Below, one piece after another: positions 36,842 through 45,336 of a DNA stretch of 52,815 bases. The stretch covers positions 1-52,815 of the forward strand of contig SIAA01000011.1 in NCBI GenBank assembly GCA_009692045.1, written 5' to 3'. Origin of the DNA: Phycisphaerales bacterium. Its GTDB lineage: Bacteria; Planctomycetota; Phycisphaerae; Phycisphaerales; SM1A02. Made by a program: the position numbers and the translations under genes. The first letter of the stretch is position 1; every line of letters starts with the position of its first letter. Under the pieces are notes generated by a model that was not told where the DNA came from, made no database searches, and saw only the letters and a list, made by a program, of their open reading frames with translations.

Positions 36842-37583
36842 TGCCGCAGGCGGCGAAGTCGAGAAACCACTTGAGTTCACCGGTGAGCGGCTTGATCCCC
36901 TTGATGGGTAGCTCACGGTAAGAGTCCGAACCATCCACCACGCGGTCGATCATGCTCGCCTTATCAGCACCGGCAACCAGCACCGCGATGTACCGCGCCG
37001 AGTTGATGGCTGGATAGGTGAGCGTGACACGAGCCGGAGGAGTAACCGTCGGGCCATCGCAGTACGACACCAATCGCACCCGCTCTTCCAGCACATCAGT
37101 GTTGGGGAACAAACTCGCCGTATGACCGTTGTCACCCATGCCCAGCATTACAAAGTCCAGCCGATCCTGGCCTTTCTCGCGCCAGCCCATCGATTCTTTC
37201 AGCAATCGCTCGTAGCGTTCAGCCGCATCCGGCTCGGTTGCGAGAATGGGATGCGCCTGCTCAGCGGGGATGCCCGCGTGCTGCACGATGGTCTGATTGA
37301 TGTGCTTCCAGTTGCTGAGGTCGCTGGTGAAATCCACGCGGCGCTCGTCCACCAGCCATAGGTGGGTGCGCGGCCATGGGAATCCTCGGTAGCGCGGGTC
37401 ATACATCAGCCGCTCGTAAAACGGCAGAGGAGTAGAGCCACCGGAGAGCGCAAGGTGAAAGTCACCAAAGGTGCGCACACAGTTGTGTGCATGTAACAGC
37501 ATGTCGGCTCCGAGAGCATCAAACACTTCGTCTATGTCAGGATGCATGGAGACATGACCCGGTAGAGCCGGCGGCATCGTCAT
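36837..37583 (-). CDS. pgl: 6-phosphogluconolactonase
   Basis: Pgl hydrolyses 6-phosphogluconolactone, the second step of the oxidative pentose phosphate pathway. The product shows the DevB-type motifs LALSGGSTPLPFYERL, THLWLVDERRV and FVMLGMGDNGHTASLFPN. It ends with a conserved-looking LTGELKWFLDF. I start it at ATG 37583, which overlaps the zwf stop by four bases (ATGA). An ATG at 37610 inside zwf is an alternative and would add nine residues. Being coupled to zwf places two consecutive enzymes together. Identification is secure; the exact start is not. Confidence 0.92.
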   Translation of the reverse strand: MTMPPALPGHVSMHPDIDEVFDALGADMLLHAHNCVRTFGDFHLALSGGSTPLPFYERLMYDPRYRGFPWPRTHLWLVDERRVDFTSDLSNWKHINQTIVQHAGIPAEQAHPILATEPDAAERYERLLKESMGWREKGQDRLDFVMLGMGDNGHTASLFPNTDVLEERVRLVSYCDGPTVTPPARVTLTYPAINSARYIAVLVAGADKASMIDRVVDGSDSYRELPIKGIKPLTGELKWFLDFAACGK

Positions 37584-39103
37584 GGGGAAGACTTCGGGGG
37601 ATTGTGCCATGCGCGTCCATCGCGTGCCATCAACTCGGTCGAGCTCGCCGGCCCCCACGATCCGGGTTCATAGTTGCTGTGCATTGCACGCCTGACCTCA
37701 AGCGAGTCCTCATTGAGAAACGGCATCACTGCCTTCCACGCGCCCTCTACCTCGAGTCGATGCTTGAATAGTGACTGGTCACCGCGCATCGCGTCCACAA
37801 GCAGCGGGCCATATGCCTCTACTGTTGCTGTCGCAAACTCCTTGGCGTAGTCCACGCCCATCTCCACGGGGGCAACACGCATCGCTCCCGGCGCCTTGCT
37901 GGCAAAGCGCAGCGTTGTGCGCTCGAGGGGCGCGATTTCGATGACGAGGCGATTGCCCTCAAGCCGAGCATCATCGGGGCACACGCCGCGAAACAGATCC
38001 GCCGCCGGAGGCTTGAACTGCACCACCACTTCAGTGCGCTTCTGTGCCATGCGCTTTCCGGTTCGCAGATAAAAGGGAGTTCGCGCCCAGCGCCAGTTGT
38101 CGACAGTCAGCCTGATGGCGGCGAAGGTCTCAGTCATCGATTGTGGCGCCACTCCCGGAAGTTCTGCGTAACCAGCACCACCGCTGCCGGAGCTGTACTG
38201 ACCGAGGGCGCAGCACAGGGGAACCGAGGCCGCGCTCACGACAGGCACCGCATCGATCGCCTTGATCTTCTCCGAGCGAATGTGGTCGGCGCTGAAGTTG
38301 GTGGGTGGCTCCATGGCTACGAACGCCATGATCTGCAGCATGTGACTCTGGATCATGTCTCGGAGGGCCCCGGTCCTCTCGTAAAAGCCGATGCGATCCT
38401 CCACTCCGATTGACTCGGACGCGGTGATCTGGACATGATCGATATAGCGATGATTCCAAACCGGCTCGAAGATGCTGTTGGCGAATCGCAGGACAAGCAG
38501 ACTCTGCACCACTTCCTTGCCTAGGTAATGATCGATGCGGTAGATCGACTCCTCTTCAAACACCCGACCAAGCGCTCGATTCAGACTGGCCGCACTCACC
38601 TCATCGTGGCCGAAGGGTTTCTCCACGACTATCCGCTGCCAAGAACGATCGGCTGGATTCAGACTGCACCAGCGCTTGCCCTCCGTTGCCAAACCTGCCA
38701 ACTCGATCTGCTCAACGATGGGCTCGTACAACTCGGGGCCGACCGACAGAAACAGCAGCAGATTGCCGCGGCACTTGCCCGATTCATCCAATCTCCCCAT
38801 CTCTCGCTTCAACCCCTCCCAGTCGGCCTGCTTCACCGCATCAGCGGCGAAATAGTGGATGCGCGCAGCCAGTTCCGCCCACTTCGAATCATCGAAAGTT
38901 GGACAATGTTTTTGTGCCACCGATTTCAGTTCGCCGCGCCAGTCCTCACTCGACTTGGGCCGCCTGGAGACTCCCAGAACCTGGGTGGCTCCACTGAGCA
39001 AGCCGGCGCAGTGCATCTGATAGAGGCTAGGAATCAGCTTGCGTGAAGTCAGATCCCCCGACGCGCCGAAGATCACAAGTAGGCAGGGGTCAGCTGGCTG
39101 CAC
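37580..39103 (-). CDS. zwf: Glucose-6-phosphate 1-dehydrogenase
   Basis: Zwf oxidises glucose-6-phosphate to the lactone with NADP or NAD, giving reducing power and feeding the pentose phosphate route. The 507-residue product has the nucleotide-binding GASGDLTSRKLIPSLYQM, the substrate signature RIDHYLGKEVVQSLLVLRFAN with the catalytic His, and the C-terminal domain (FYLRTGKRM). Length is normal. The pgl gene overlaps its stop. The porin gene lies 32 bases upstream on the same strand and may share its transcript. Confidence 0.96.
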   Translation of the reverse strand: MQPADPCLLVIFGASGDLTSRKLIPSLYQMHCAGLLSGATQVLGVSRRPKSSEDWRGELKSVAQKHCPTFDDSKWAELAARIHYFAADAVKQADWEGLKREMGRLDESGKCRGNLLLFLSVGPELYEPIVEQIELAGLATEGKRWCSLNPADRSWQRIVVEKPFGHDEVSAASLNRALGRVFEEESIYRIDHYLGKEVVQSLLVLRFANSIFEPVWNHRYIDHVQITASESIGVEDRIGFYERTGALRDMIQSHMLQIMAFVAMEPPTNFSADHIRSEKIKAIDAVPVVSAASVPLCCALGQYSSGSGGAGYAELPGVAPQSMTETFAAIRLTVDNWRWARTPFYLRTGKRMAQKRTEVVVQFKPPAADLFRGVCPDDARLEGNRLVIEIAPLERTTLRFASKAPGAMRVAPVEMGVDYAKEFATATVEAYGPLLVDAMRGDQSLFKHRLEVEGAWKAVMPFLNEDSLEVRRAMHSNYEPGSWGPASSTELMARDGRAWHNPPKSSP

Positions 39104-39135
39104 TGCCCCATTGTCGCATGAATGACAGGACGGTG

Positions 39136-40584
39136 TCAGAACATCATCTGCAACTGGACCCGAACTAGTACTTGCCCGCTGGCATCAAACTGGCCCGATG
39201 GACTTGTGCCGTCGCGCAAGAAGTCGCTGGTCGTTGCGAATGCGCCTACGCCGGTGAAGGCGTAAGACAGATCGGTAGTGACTCTGAGCCTTTGCTTGGA
39301 GAGGTACCAGTTGAGCCCGACGCTGGCCGCGTTGTACACGGAGTAGCCGTTGTTACTCGGCAACACAGCAACAGAGGCAGCCTCACCGTTAGGCATGGTG
39401 TCGGCACTTCCGTACTCGTACCGAGCTATCAGTTCAACGGTGTCGGTCAGGAAGTAGCCGCCCTGAACGACAACGCCGTATTGGTTCGCGGGAGCCAGCC
39501 CGGCTTGTGCGGGATCGACCTGACGAAATGCAAACCAAGTTGCCAGAGATGCCCCGCTGAACTGCAAAGTCAGATCAGTCGTGACACCAGCCACAAACGG
39601 TTCGATGTCGCCATACGTCGCGGGTACGCCTTGAGAATTCGATTTCTTCATCACCTCGCCCGCCAACCCAACCAGTGCGCCGAACTGCCCGCCACACCAG
39701 CCGGTGTATTCCTTGAACTGCCCCCAGGTTCCCGCGGCAAGCCACTCGGCTCGCGCCGCGAAGGCGTATTGCGCGATCTTTGTCGAGGTCCACGGCAGGT
39801 TCAGCAGATTGCCGCTGGAGTAATAGTTGCTCTTGGTTTGGACAGCGTTGGCGAACATGCCGGAGATCCGGAAGGCATCGCCCTCCCACGACAACTGGGC
39901 ACCCAGAGTGCGGCCTGGCGAGAAGAAGGACGAAAGGGTTGATCGGTCGGCGAACTGGGTCACAGTGTCAGACGTGTTGAACTCGCGCAGATAGGGTGCT
40001 TTGAACTGACCCGCGCGCACACTGAGTCCATCCCCAAGAGACTTCTCTATATAGGCATCTTCAAGAAGTGGGGCTGACTCGCCGCCAGTGATGGTAAACT
40101 CGGTCTTGTACTTCCAGGAGGGATCCAACATGTGCCCCTCGAAGTAGAGCTTGGTGCGCCGCACTTCCCAACCCCACTCGTTGTTGGTGGCGTCTGCCAC
40201 CCCCGTGGTTTCACTGCGATGATCGAAGGTGAAGCGCACCTGCATGTAGCCGCGGATGATCATCTTGAAGTTTCCATCGGCGCTGCCAATCCACAGACTC
40301 TCCTTGAAGCCACTCGTTGCCCCGTCGGCGGCGAGTGAGGCGCGCTCATCGGCATCGGCGAGCACATCCGCAACAGTTTGCCGAACTTGCTCAGCGCGCT
40401 CAGCAGTCAGCCAAGTTTGTGTGCCGTCTGCCTCCTGCCGAAGCTCGCTCACATCCCTGCGCAACTCGGCAATGGCGGCCGACAACTCCTGATCAGTTGG
40501 GCCCTTGTCGGCGGCGACATCGCCAGCCATGGCCAGGGAAGATGTTGCGAGGATGGCGGTTATCGAGGCCAGATAGGTGCGCAT
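39136..40584 (-). CDS. Outer-membrane porin, OprO/OprP (phosphate-selective) type
   Basis: The 482-residue product has a cleavable signal peptide (ITAILATSSLAMAGD) and then a helical, charged segment (about 30-85) likely to trimerise as a coiled coil. The beta-barrel domain follows, with alternating aromatic strands (IIRGYMQVRFTFDHR, WEVRRTKLYFEGHM) and a C-terminal Phe (VQLQMMF), the usual outer-membrane assembly signal. The domain resembles OprO/OprP porins. Phosphate selectivity is a family label and cannot be confirmed here. It is evidence for a Gram-negative envelope with an outer membrane. It lies between zwf and the membrane operon, all on the minus strand, with 50 bases to the latter. 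Confidence 0.85.
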   Translation of the reverse strand: MRTYLASITAILATSSLAMAGDVAADKGPTDQELSAAIAELRRDVSELRQEADGTQTWLTAERAEQVRQTVADVLADADERASLAADGATSGFKESLWIGSADGNFKMIIRGYMQVRFTFDHRSETTGVADATNNEWGWEVRRTKLYFEGHMLDPSWKYKTEFTITGGESAPLLEDAYIEKSLGDGLSVRAGQFKAPYLREFNTSDTVTQFADRSTLSSFFSPGRTLGAQLSWEGDAFRISGMFANAVQTKSNYYSSGNLLNLPWTSTKIAQYAFAARAEWLAAGTWGQFKEYTGWCGGQFGALVGLAGEVMKKSNSQGVPATYGDIEPFVAGVTTDLTLQFSGASLATWFAFRQVDPAQAGLAPANQYGVVVQGGYFLTDTVELIARYEYGSADTMPNGEAASVAVLPSNNGYSVYNAASVGLNWYLSKQRLRVTTDLSYAFTGVGAFATTSDFLRDGTSPSGQFDASGQVLVRVQLQMMF

Positions 40585-40634
40585 TGGCGAACATTACCAA
40601 GCCCGATTTCCCCGCGTGTTCGCGAAACTCACTT

Positions 40635-41684
40635 TCACCAAACACTAACAGAGTGAATCTGCGCGAACTGTCCCAGCACTTCGCCAGCGCCTGCTGTCAG
40701 CGCGACCACGCGCTTGCCGCTCGGATCGATGAGCCAGAGCCAATCGTCGAGCATGAACTCAAAGCGAGCAGCAAGCAAGGCGATTCGTCCCATCACAGTG
40801 AATCCGAAGCCGGCACCGAATGTGATCATGAGATACCAGATGCCCACACGAGCAGCTCGCCCCACGACACCCTTGTGCTCGACGCTGAAGTAGAAGTAGG
40901 CAAGGGCGCAGATGACACCTACGAAGAGAAGGGTCTGCTTGAGACTGGCGCCAACTGTCATTGCCAGATCGAGGGCGCCATCGACTCCCAACCTCTCGAC
41001 ATAGAGAGGCTTCATCGTCGCCGCTGACTGTGCCAGCAGATCGCCCTCGGTGAATGAGATGAACTTGAGGCCAGCAGTTGTTCCGATCACAAATGCCAAT
41101 GGGAGCAGCGACACGCTGGCAACTTTGGGAACAAGTCTGCAAAGAAGCATGAGGCCCAGCGCCAGCGGCACGAGCATCCACCAGTTGCCCGTCACATCGG
41201 TCAGGCTGGGCAGAAAGTGAGCTTTGGTATAGAGGGGCAGCAGCGCGCCGCCTAGTTTGGGAACCAGCACATCCCACACGCCAACGATTCCCCAGTACGC
41301 CGCGGAGACGCCCACCACCGCGGCTTCCGCCACTTTGTAGCAAGGATTGTCCGCGTAGAGGAAGGAGAGAATGGCGAGGGTAAAGAACGCCGCCGCCCAC
41401 AAACCCAGGGTGCGCGAGAGACTCAGATGAACGGTTGTTTGCTTCGGATCCTTAGCGTTTGCCGCATAGAACACCCGCGGCGGCACAGATAGCTCGGCTG
41501 TCCAACTGATCGTTGGCGTAACGCCATCCGGCGCAGCTTCCCAGACGCCATCAGCAGACTGAACGAAGCCCATCTGCTGATCAGAGACATAGGACCTGCC
41601 CATCCCGGGGCCGGTGAATGCGCGAATCGCTAGCAGCACTAGCGCCACTGCGAGCACTAACGACCAGAGCGCACGCCTGCTCAT
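40635..41684 (-). CDS. Polytopic membrane protein of the GlmL/DUF6754 operon, unknown function
   Basis: The 349-residue product has an N-terminal hydrophobic segment (about 7-24), an extracytoplasmic-looking polar stretch (about 30-85, with a WTAELSVPPRVFYAAN segment), and then about six membrane helices. It ends with a short soluble tail (WLWLIDPSGKRVVALTAGAGE). I recognise no named family. Its ATG overlaps the preceding gene by four bases, with GAGGAG six bases upstream, so it is the last gene of the eight-gene operon. Helices in the middle carry Gly/Trp-rich faces typical of multi-subunit membrane proteins. It may be a channel or an anchoring subunit of the complex (inference only). Confidence 0.8.
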   Translation of the reverse strand: MSRRALWSLVLAVALVLLAIRAFTGPGMGRSYVSDQQMGFVQSADGVWEAAPDGVTPTISWTAELSVPPRVFYAANAKDPKQTTVHLSLSRTLGLWAAAFFTLAILSFLYADNPCYKVAEAAVVGVSAAYWGIVGVWDVLVPKLGGALLPLYTKAHFLPSLTDVTGNWWMLVPLALGLMLLCRLVPKVASVSLLPLAFVIGTTAGLKFISFTEGDLLAQSAATMKPLYVERLGVDGALDLAMTVGASLKQTLLFVGVICALAYFYFSVEHKGVVGRAARVGIWYLMITFGAGFGFTVMGRIALLAARFEFMLDDWLWLIDPSGKRVVALTAGAGEVLGQFAQIHSVSVW

Positions 41685-42613
41685 GGTGTGCTCCTCAGAG
41701 CTTTGACCGCAGTGCCGCCCGCGCGCTTCCTTGAGAAGTGGATCACATTGCCAAGGATGATCAGAGACACCATCAACAGATGTCCGAACAGCTGCGGCGC
41801 CATGCGGCGCTGCGCTTCATTGAATACTGGAGAGATGATCAGCCCCGGATTAGCCTCCATCAGCGAGGCATTCACCAGAGCCTCATACTCAGCCGCACCC
41901 TTTATGGCGGCAAGCATGCCCTTGAGTTGCCGTGGCCAATAGGGCACCATCTGCGGCGCCTGTACTCCGGTTACGCCGGCCACCAGTTTCAATTCTGTTC
42001 CGTGATCGCCGCTGAGCGTGGGTGAAACGATGTACTGAACCCACTCTTTGCAGCCGGGATAGCCCGCGCTCAGATTGATGATGAGATCGAAGTCCTCCGT
42101 CGACTTTATGTCCGCCATCATGGGGATCGAAGTAACGGGAGTTCCCCGCGCATCAACCGTGAATGACTGCTTGAAGTCAGTTGAGATCACCTTGAGAACG
42201 CTCTCGTTTCCTGCCTGGAAGCCCAGGTTGACATAGTCAACTCCATAAACCATGTGGGGATGCCCCGCGACGATCACCGACTTGATGGTCTCGATGATGA
42301 GAGGCGGTGCCGGCGCCCACAGGGTTGCGAAATACATGTCGAAATCCCTCGAGGCGACATGGCGGGTGAAGGCGATCGCCATCGGCTGCAGTTCGCCCGC
42401 GCTGGCAGGATCAAAGTCGAAAGCGAGAAGCACCTTGGAGCCCGCTGGCAGAGACTCGATGGTGTCGAATGCGGTTTGGGTAGTTGGGGTCGCCGACTCT
42501 GGAAAAGTTTTTCCAGTCATCCCGCTGACGATGATGGGAATCGAAACAGCCAGCGCCATCAGCAGGAATATCCAGCGGCGATCGATGATGTCCAGTCGCT
42601 CCAGAAGGCTCAT
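41681..42613 (-). CDS. Membrane protein with a globular domain between two helices, unknown function
   Basis: The 310-residue product starts at ATG 42613, just after the upstream stop; a longer frame from 42646 would overlap that gene. One membrane helix lies near the N-terminus (RRWIFLLMALAVSIPIIV) and one near the C-terminus (LFGHLLMVSLIILGNVI), with about 230 soluble residues between. The domain begins KVLLAFDFDPASAGELQP and includes repeated beta-alpha patterns (YGVDYVNLGFQAG, DFDLIINLSAGYPG). I do not recognise it, but the pattern resembles a Rossmann-like or substrate-binding fold. Tight coupling to both neighbours makes it a probable subunit of the same membrane assembly. Confidence 0.82.
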   Translation of the reverse strand: MSLLERLDIIDRRWIFLLMALAVSIPIIVSGMTGKTFPESATPTTQTAFDTIESLPAGSKVLLAFDFDPASAGELQPMAIAFTRHVASRDFDMYFATLWAPAPPLIIETIKSVIVAGHPHMVYGVDYVNLGFQAGNESVLKVISTDFKQSFTVDARGTPVTSIPMMADIKSTEDFDLIINLSAGYPGCKEWVQYIVSPTLSGDHGTELKLVAGVTGVQAPQMVPYWPRQLKGMLAAIKGAAEYEALVNASLMEANPGLIISPVFNEAQRRMAPQLFGHLLMVSLIILGNVIHFSRKRAGGTAVKALRSTP

Positions 42614-42614
42614 G

Positions 42615-43310
42615 TCAGTTGCTCGCTCCCAAGTAGGACCGATCAAGACCCAACATGATCTTCAGGCTCTGCGCCGCGACGCCCAACGCAATGCCAATGA
42701 TGATGGCGCGATTACCCGCGCTGTTGAATACTTCAAGAATGAGCGAGGCCAGATTCTCCAGCCGCAGGAAGGAGAGCGACTCCGGAAGCCATCCCGTAAG
42801 CACCACCCCGGCGAAGGTACGACCGAGCAGCACAATGAAGGCGGTGCCCAGTAGCAGTGCCGCTTCCACATTCTTGGCGCGGAAGGCGCGGAAGGCGGCG
42901 CTGGCCACAAAGAAGGCTAGAAGCGCGAACATGGTGGAGGTGAGGGGAGACATCACGAACGCGTACATCCACCAGAAGGCACTGCCCTCCGCATCCTTTT
43001 CGCCGCTCATTGCTACTGCTGGGAACTTGTCCATCGGATGGACGCCCAACTTCATGAGCCCCACCGCGAAGGTGAATGTGAAGAAGAAGATGGTTAGACC
43101 TGAGTATCCCCAGCCGGGAGAGCGAGAGGAAATCTTCTCCAAGTGAACCTTGGCAAGATTTGCCGCGCCTAGTACAAAGGCAATGGCCGCCAGCACATTG
43201 AACCACTCAGCGACATCTTCGCCCCAGTGTTCAACTGGCTTGAAAAACGCGCTCGCCACCATGGCAAAGCCAGAGACGAAGGTGATGATCAGGGCAATCT
43301 GGCGCGTCAC
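42615..43310 (-). CDS. Polytopic membrane protein of the GlmL/DUF6754 operon, unknown function
   Basis: The 231-residue product begins at GTG 43310 and has about six membrane helices (IALIITFVSGFAMVASAFF, LTIFFFTFTFAVGLM, MYAFVMSPLTSTMFALLAFF and others). Between helices are short loops with conserved-looking charged motifs (EHWGEDVAEWFNVL). I recognise no family. It begins seven bases after the DUF6754 gene and ends one base before the next start. Number and order of helices suggest an integral subunit that packs against its neighbours. A transporter function is possible but not supported by any recognisable motif. Confidence 0.8.
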   Translation of the reverse strand: MTRQIALIITFVSGFAMVASAFFKPVEHWGEDVAEWFNVLAAIAFVLGAANLAKVHLEKISSRSPGWGYSGLTIFFFTFTFAVGLMKLGVHPMDKFPAVAMSGEKDAEGSAFWWMYAFVMSPLTSTMFALLAFFVASAAFRAFRAKNVEAALLLGTAFIVLLGRTFAGVVLTGWLPESLSFLRLENLASLILEVFNSAGNRAIIIGIALGVAAQSLKIMLGLDRSYLGASN

Positions 43311-43317
43311 GGATTAC

Positions 43318-44148
43318 TCAGCCTCCCACCAGTTTGCGCAGCCACTCTGCCGCGTCGGTTAGACCACTCACCCCGGTTACTGCAGCAGCTGTGGCGACGA
43401 ATACCACCACAATCATGAGCAGCCCGATCGCGGACTTACCCAAATCCTGTCCGCGCAAACTGCCCAGTTGGTCGGGCTCGCCGGAGAGGTAGGCGCTGGC
43501 CGCGAAAAACTCTTCGCCAATGAGCGTGTAGTCGCAGGCAGCAACAAAGAAGGGCAACTGGCTGCTCTCAGCGGTACCGGCGATCTGAATGGCGCCGATG
43601 GCGTTACCGGTTTCGGCGAAGATCAGACTCTCGGCGAAAAACTGCCCCATGTAAAAACATGTTGCCGGTTTCTTGCGCACCATCAAGCCAGTCACGTACG
43701 CCGCATAGCCAAACTGCTCATCAGTTACGTAATAGACAAGGTCGGGGTTATACGAATCGCTTCGCCCCGCGCTCATATAGCTCGCCTGCATGGTTTCGCG
43801 GGCCGCCGTCATCACCAGAGAGCGAGCCGTGGGTACTTCGATCTGTGCGTCGTACTCCGCCGCAATCTTGCCGACTCTCGAGAGGACCGTGAGCCCGGCG
43901 ATGGTCATCATCTGGTCAACATCCTGAACGCCGGGAACGAACAGAATGGGGCGCCCCATTTCTGTGGCACGTCCAACAGCCTCTTCGACGGCCACCAGCC
44001 CCGCGATGCGGCGGATGGGGAACTTTTTGCCACGCCGCGCCGCAGCGATGGAGGCAAGGACAAGCATAGAGAGCAGAATGAGCCAACCGAGCAGCGGCGC
44101 GCGGTCGCCGTCAAACCAACTGGACGCAGTAGCGGCAGCAGTTTCCAT
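43318..44148 (-). CDS. DUF6754-type membrane protein
   Basis: The 276-residue product has an N-terminal helix (LGWLILLSMLVLASIAA) and a C-terminal helix (AIGLLMIVVVFVATAAAVTG), flanking a soluble domain of about 190 residues. This domain contains PILFVPGVQDVDQMMTIAG, YYVTDEQFGYAAYVTG and FFVAACDYTLIGEEFFAASAYLSG. I recognise these as the DUF6754 pattern, a family of unknown function that I recall beside GlmL-like genes in other phyla; a profile search should confirm it. The topology matches the 41681-42613 product. It is the fifth gene of the operon, with 38 bases to the barrel-type gene upstream and seven to the next membrane gene. Confidence 0.82.
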   Translation of the reverse strand: METAAATASSWFDGDRAPLLGWLILLSMLVLASIAAARRGKKFPIRRIAGLVAVEEAVGRATEMGRPILFVPGVQDVDQMMTIAGLTVLSRVGKIAAEYDAQIEVPTARSLVMTAARETMQASYMSAGRSDSYNPDLVYYVTDEQFGYAAYVTGLMVRKKPATCFYMGQFFAESLIFAETGNAIGAIQIAGTAESSQLPFFVAACDYTLIGEEFFAASAYLSGEPDQLGSLRGQDLGKSAIGLLMIVVVFVATAAAVTGVSGLTDAAEWLRKLVGG

Positions 44149-44186
44149 CAGGTTGGGGCAGGCTACAGGGAGTTACGCGGACTTGC

Positions 44187-45329
44187 TCAGCTCTCGATCA
44201 ACTCAACATTGGCACGGGGTACTGTGACCACACGCCCATCTTCCAGTTTGACTTCGAGCACCCGTGCCTTGGAGCCGGAGTCAAGCACGGCGGGCTGCTC
44301 CGGGAGAGCGGCCACCGATCCCAGCAATCCAAAGTATGGATCGCGAATCACGCGAACGAATGTGCCTATCTCCAGATAGCCGGCCGTCGCTGATCCAACG
44401 ATCGCCTCCGAAGTAGTAGTAGATAGCGCTGGTTTGGCTGAGAGCGGCACTACTACTTCAGGACGCATTACCCCGGCACGAATCTGCGTCGCGCCATTGA
44501 CACTGGCGCAGTGGCCCTCGTGCGATCTAAGCAGCTCGAAGGTGCGGGTTGCCATAGCGATGTCACCGAATCCCTCAGTGACAATCACGGTTAGACCAGT
44601 TTTTTCAGAGCCGGTGATGGCGACACCCAAGTCGTACCCGAGGAAGTCACGCAGATCCTGATCGTCTATTCCGCCACTGATGATCGCGACCGCGCCCACA
44701 GCCCGAGCCTTGCGGATGGCCGCGGCGCTGGCCCTCGCACCACCCACCACGATCGCCCCTTGGTGGACACTCGTGATGTGCGACTCCTCCAGCGGCTCCA
44801 CTGGACTACTGCACACGCAGCGCAGTATGCCTGCCGTCTCCCCTCCGATTCCAAATATCCCCTGCACCAGCGCTACTGTGTTTTCCACTACGACACCCTC
44901 TCCCGCCAGCACCTCTGCCACGATGCCGTCGATGTAGGCCCTTACTTCCACGGGAATCTGCGCCCCGCGAACGATCACCATGCCGGTAGTGTCGGAGACA
45001 CTTTCAATCACGCCTGATGAGGTGCACTTCACCTCAGTTTTCATCATGCCAAAGATGCCCTTGCTGCGGGCGATTGTGTCACCTTCCCGCACGGCGCTCC
45101 CGATGGCTACCAACATCAGACTCGGCAGCTCCTTGGGGTTGCAGCCCAGCATGTTGGCAACTTTCATGGGAGTCGCATCGCCCTCCAGGAATGTGCGCGC
45201 CACCGAAGTGCGCGCCTCCACAATGTCGCCGCGCCGCACCAGCACCTCGCCCGAGATGGGTAGTACTCGCCGCGCTTGATATCGCGCGGAGGCAGTCACT
45301 TTCAATCCGGGTGTGTATGCCTTTGCCAT
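44187..45329 (-). CDS. Soluble barrel-type protein next to the GlmL-like gene, unknown function
   Basis: The 380-residue product starts at ATG 45329, with AGGAA five bases upstream; a longer frame to 45434 would run into the GlmL gene. Its N-terminal half looks like a barrel-sandwich hybrid, as in biotinyl/lipoyl-like domains: LPISGEVLVRRGDIVEAR, IGSAVREGDTIARSKG, CTSSGVIESVSDTTG and AYIDGIVAEVLAGEGVVVE. The middle has an alpha/beta unit (GAIVVGGARASAAAIRKA, AVAIISGGIDDQDLRDFLG). The C-terminus resembles a small KOW-like strand motif (KARVLEVKLEDGRVV). No catalytic motif is evident. It is seven bases from the GlmL-like gene, so the pair probably work together, perhaps linking the ATPase to the membrane subunits (inference). 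Confidence 0.82.
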   Translation of the reverse strand: MAKAYTPGLKVTASARYQARRVLPISGEVLVRRGDIVEARTSVARTFLEGDATPMKVANMLGCNPKELPSLMLVAIGSAVREGDTIARSKGIFGMMKTEVKCTSSGVIESVSDTTGMVIVRGAQIPVEVRAYIDGIVAEVLAGEGVVVENTVALVQGIFGIGGETAGILRCVCSSPVEPLEESHITSVHQGAIVVGGARASAAAIRKARAVGAVAIISGGIDDQDLRDFLGYDLGVAITGSEKTGLTVIVTEGFGDIAMATRTFELLRSHEGHCASVNGATQIRAGVMRPEVVVPLSAKPALSTTTSEAIVGSATAGYLEIGTFVRVIRDPYFGLLGSVAALPEQPAVLDSGSKARVLEVKLEDGRVVTVPRANVELIES

Positions 45330-45336
45330 GTTGTTC

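Noticed and set aside
43468-44379. 303-codon frame antisense to the DUF6754 gene
   Set aside because: The opposite strand holds a clear membrane protein in an operon; this frame crosses its start and the next gene's end, which a real gene would not do here.
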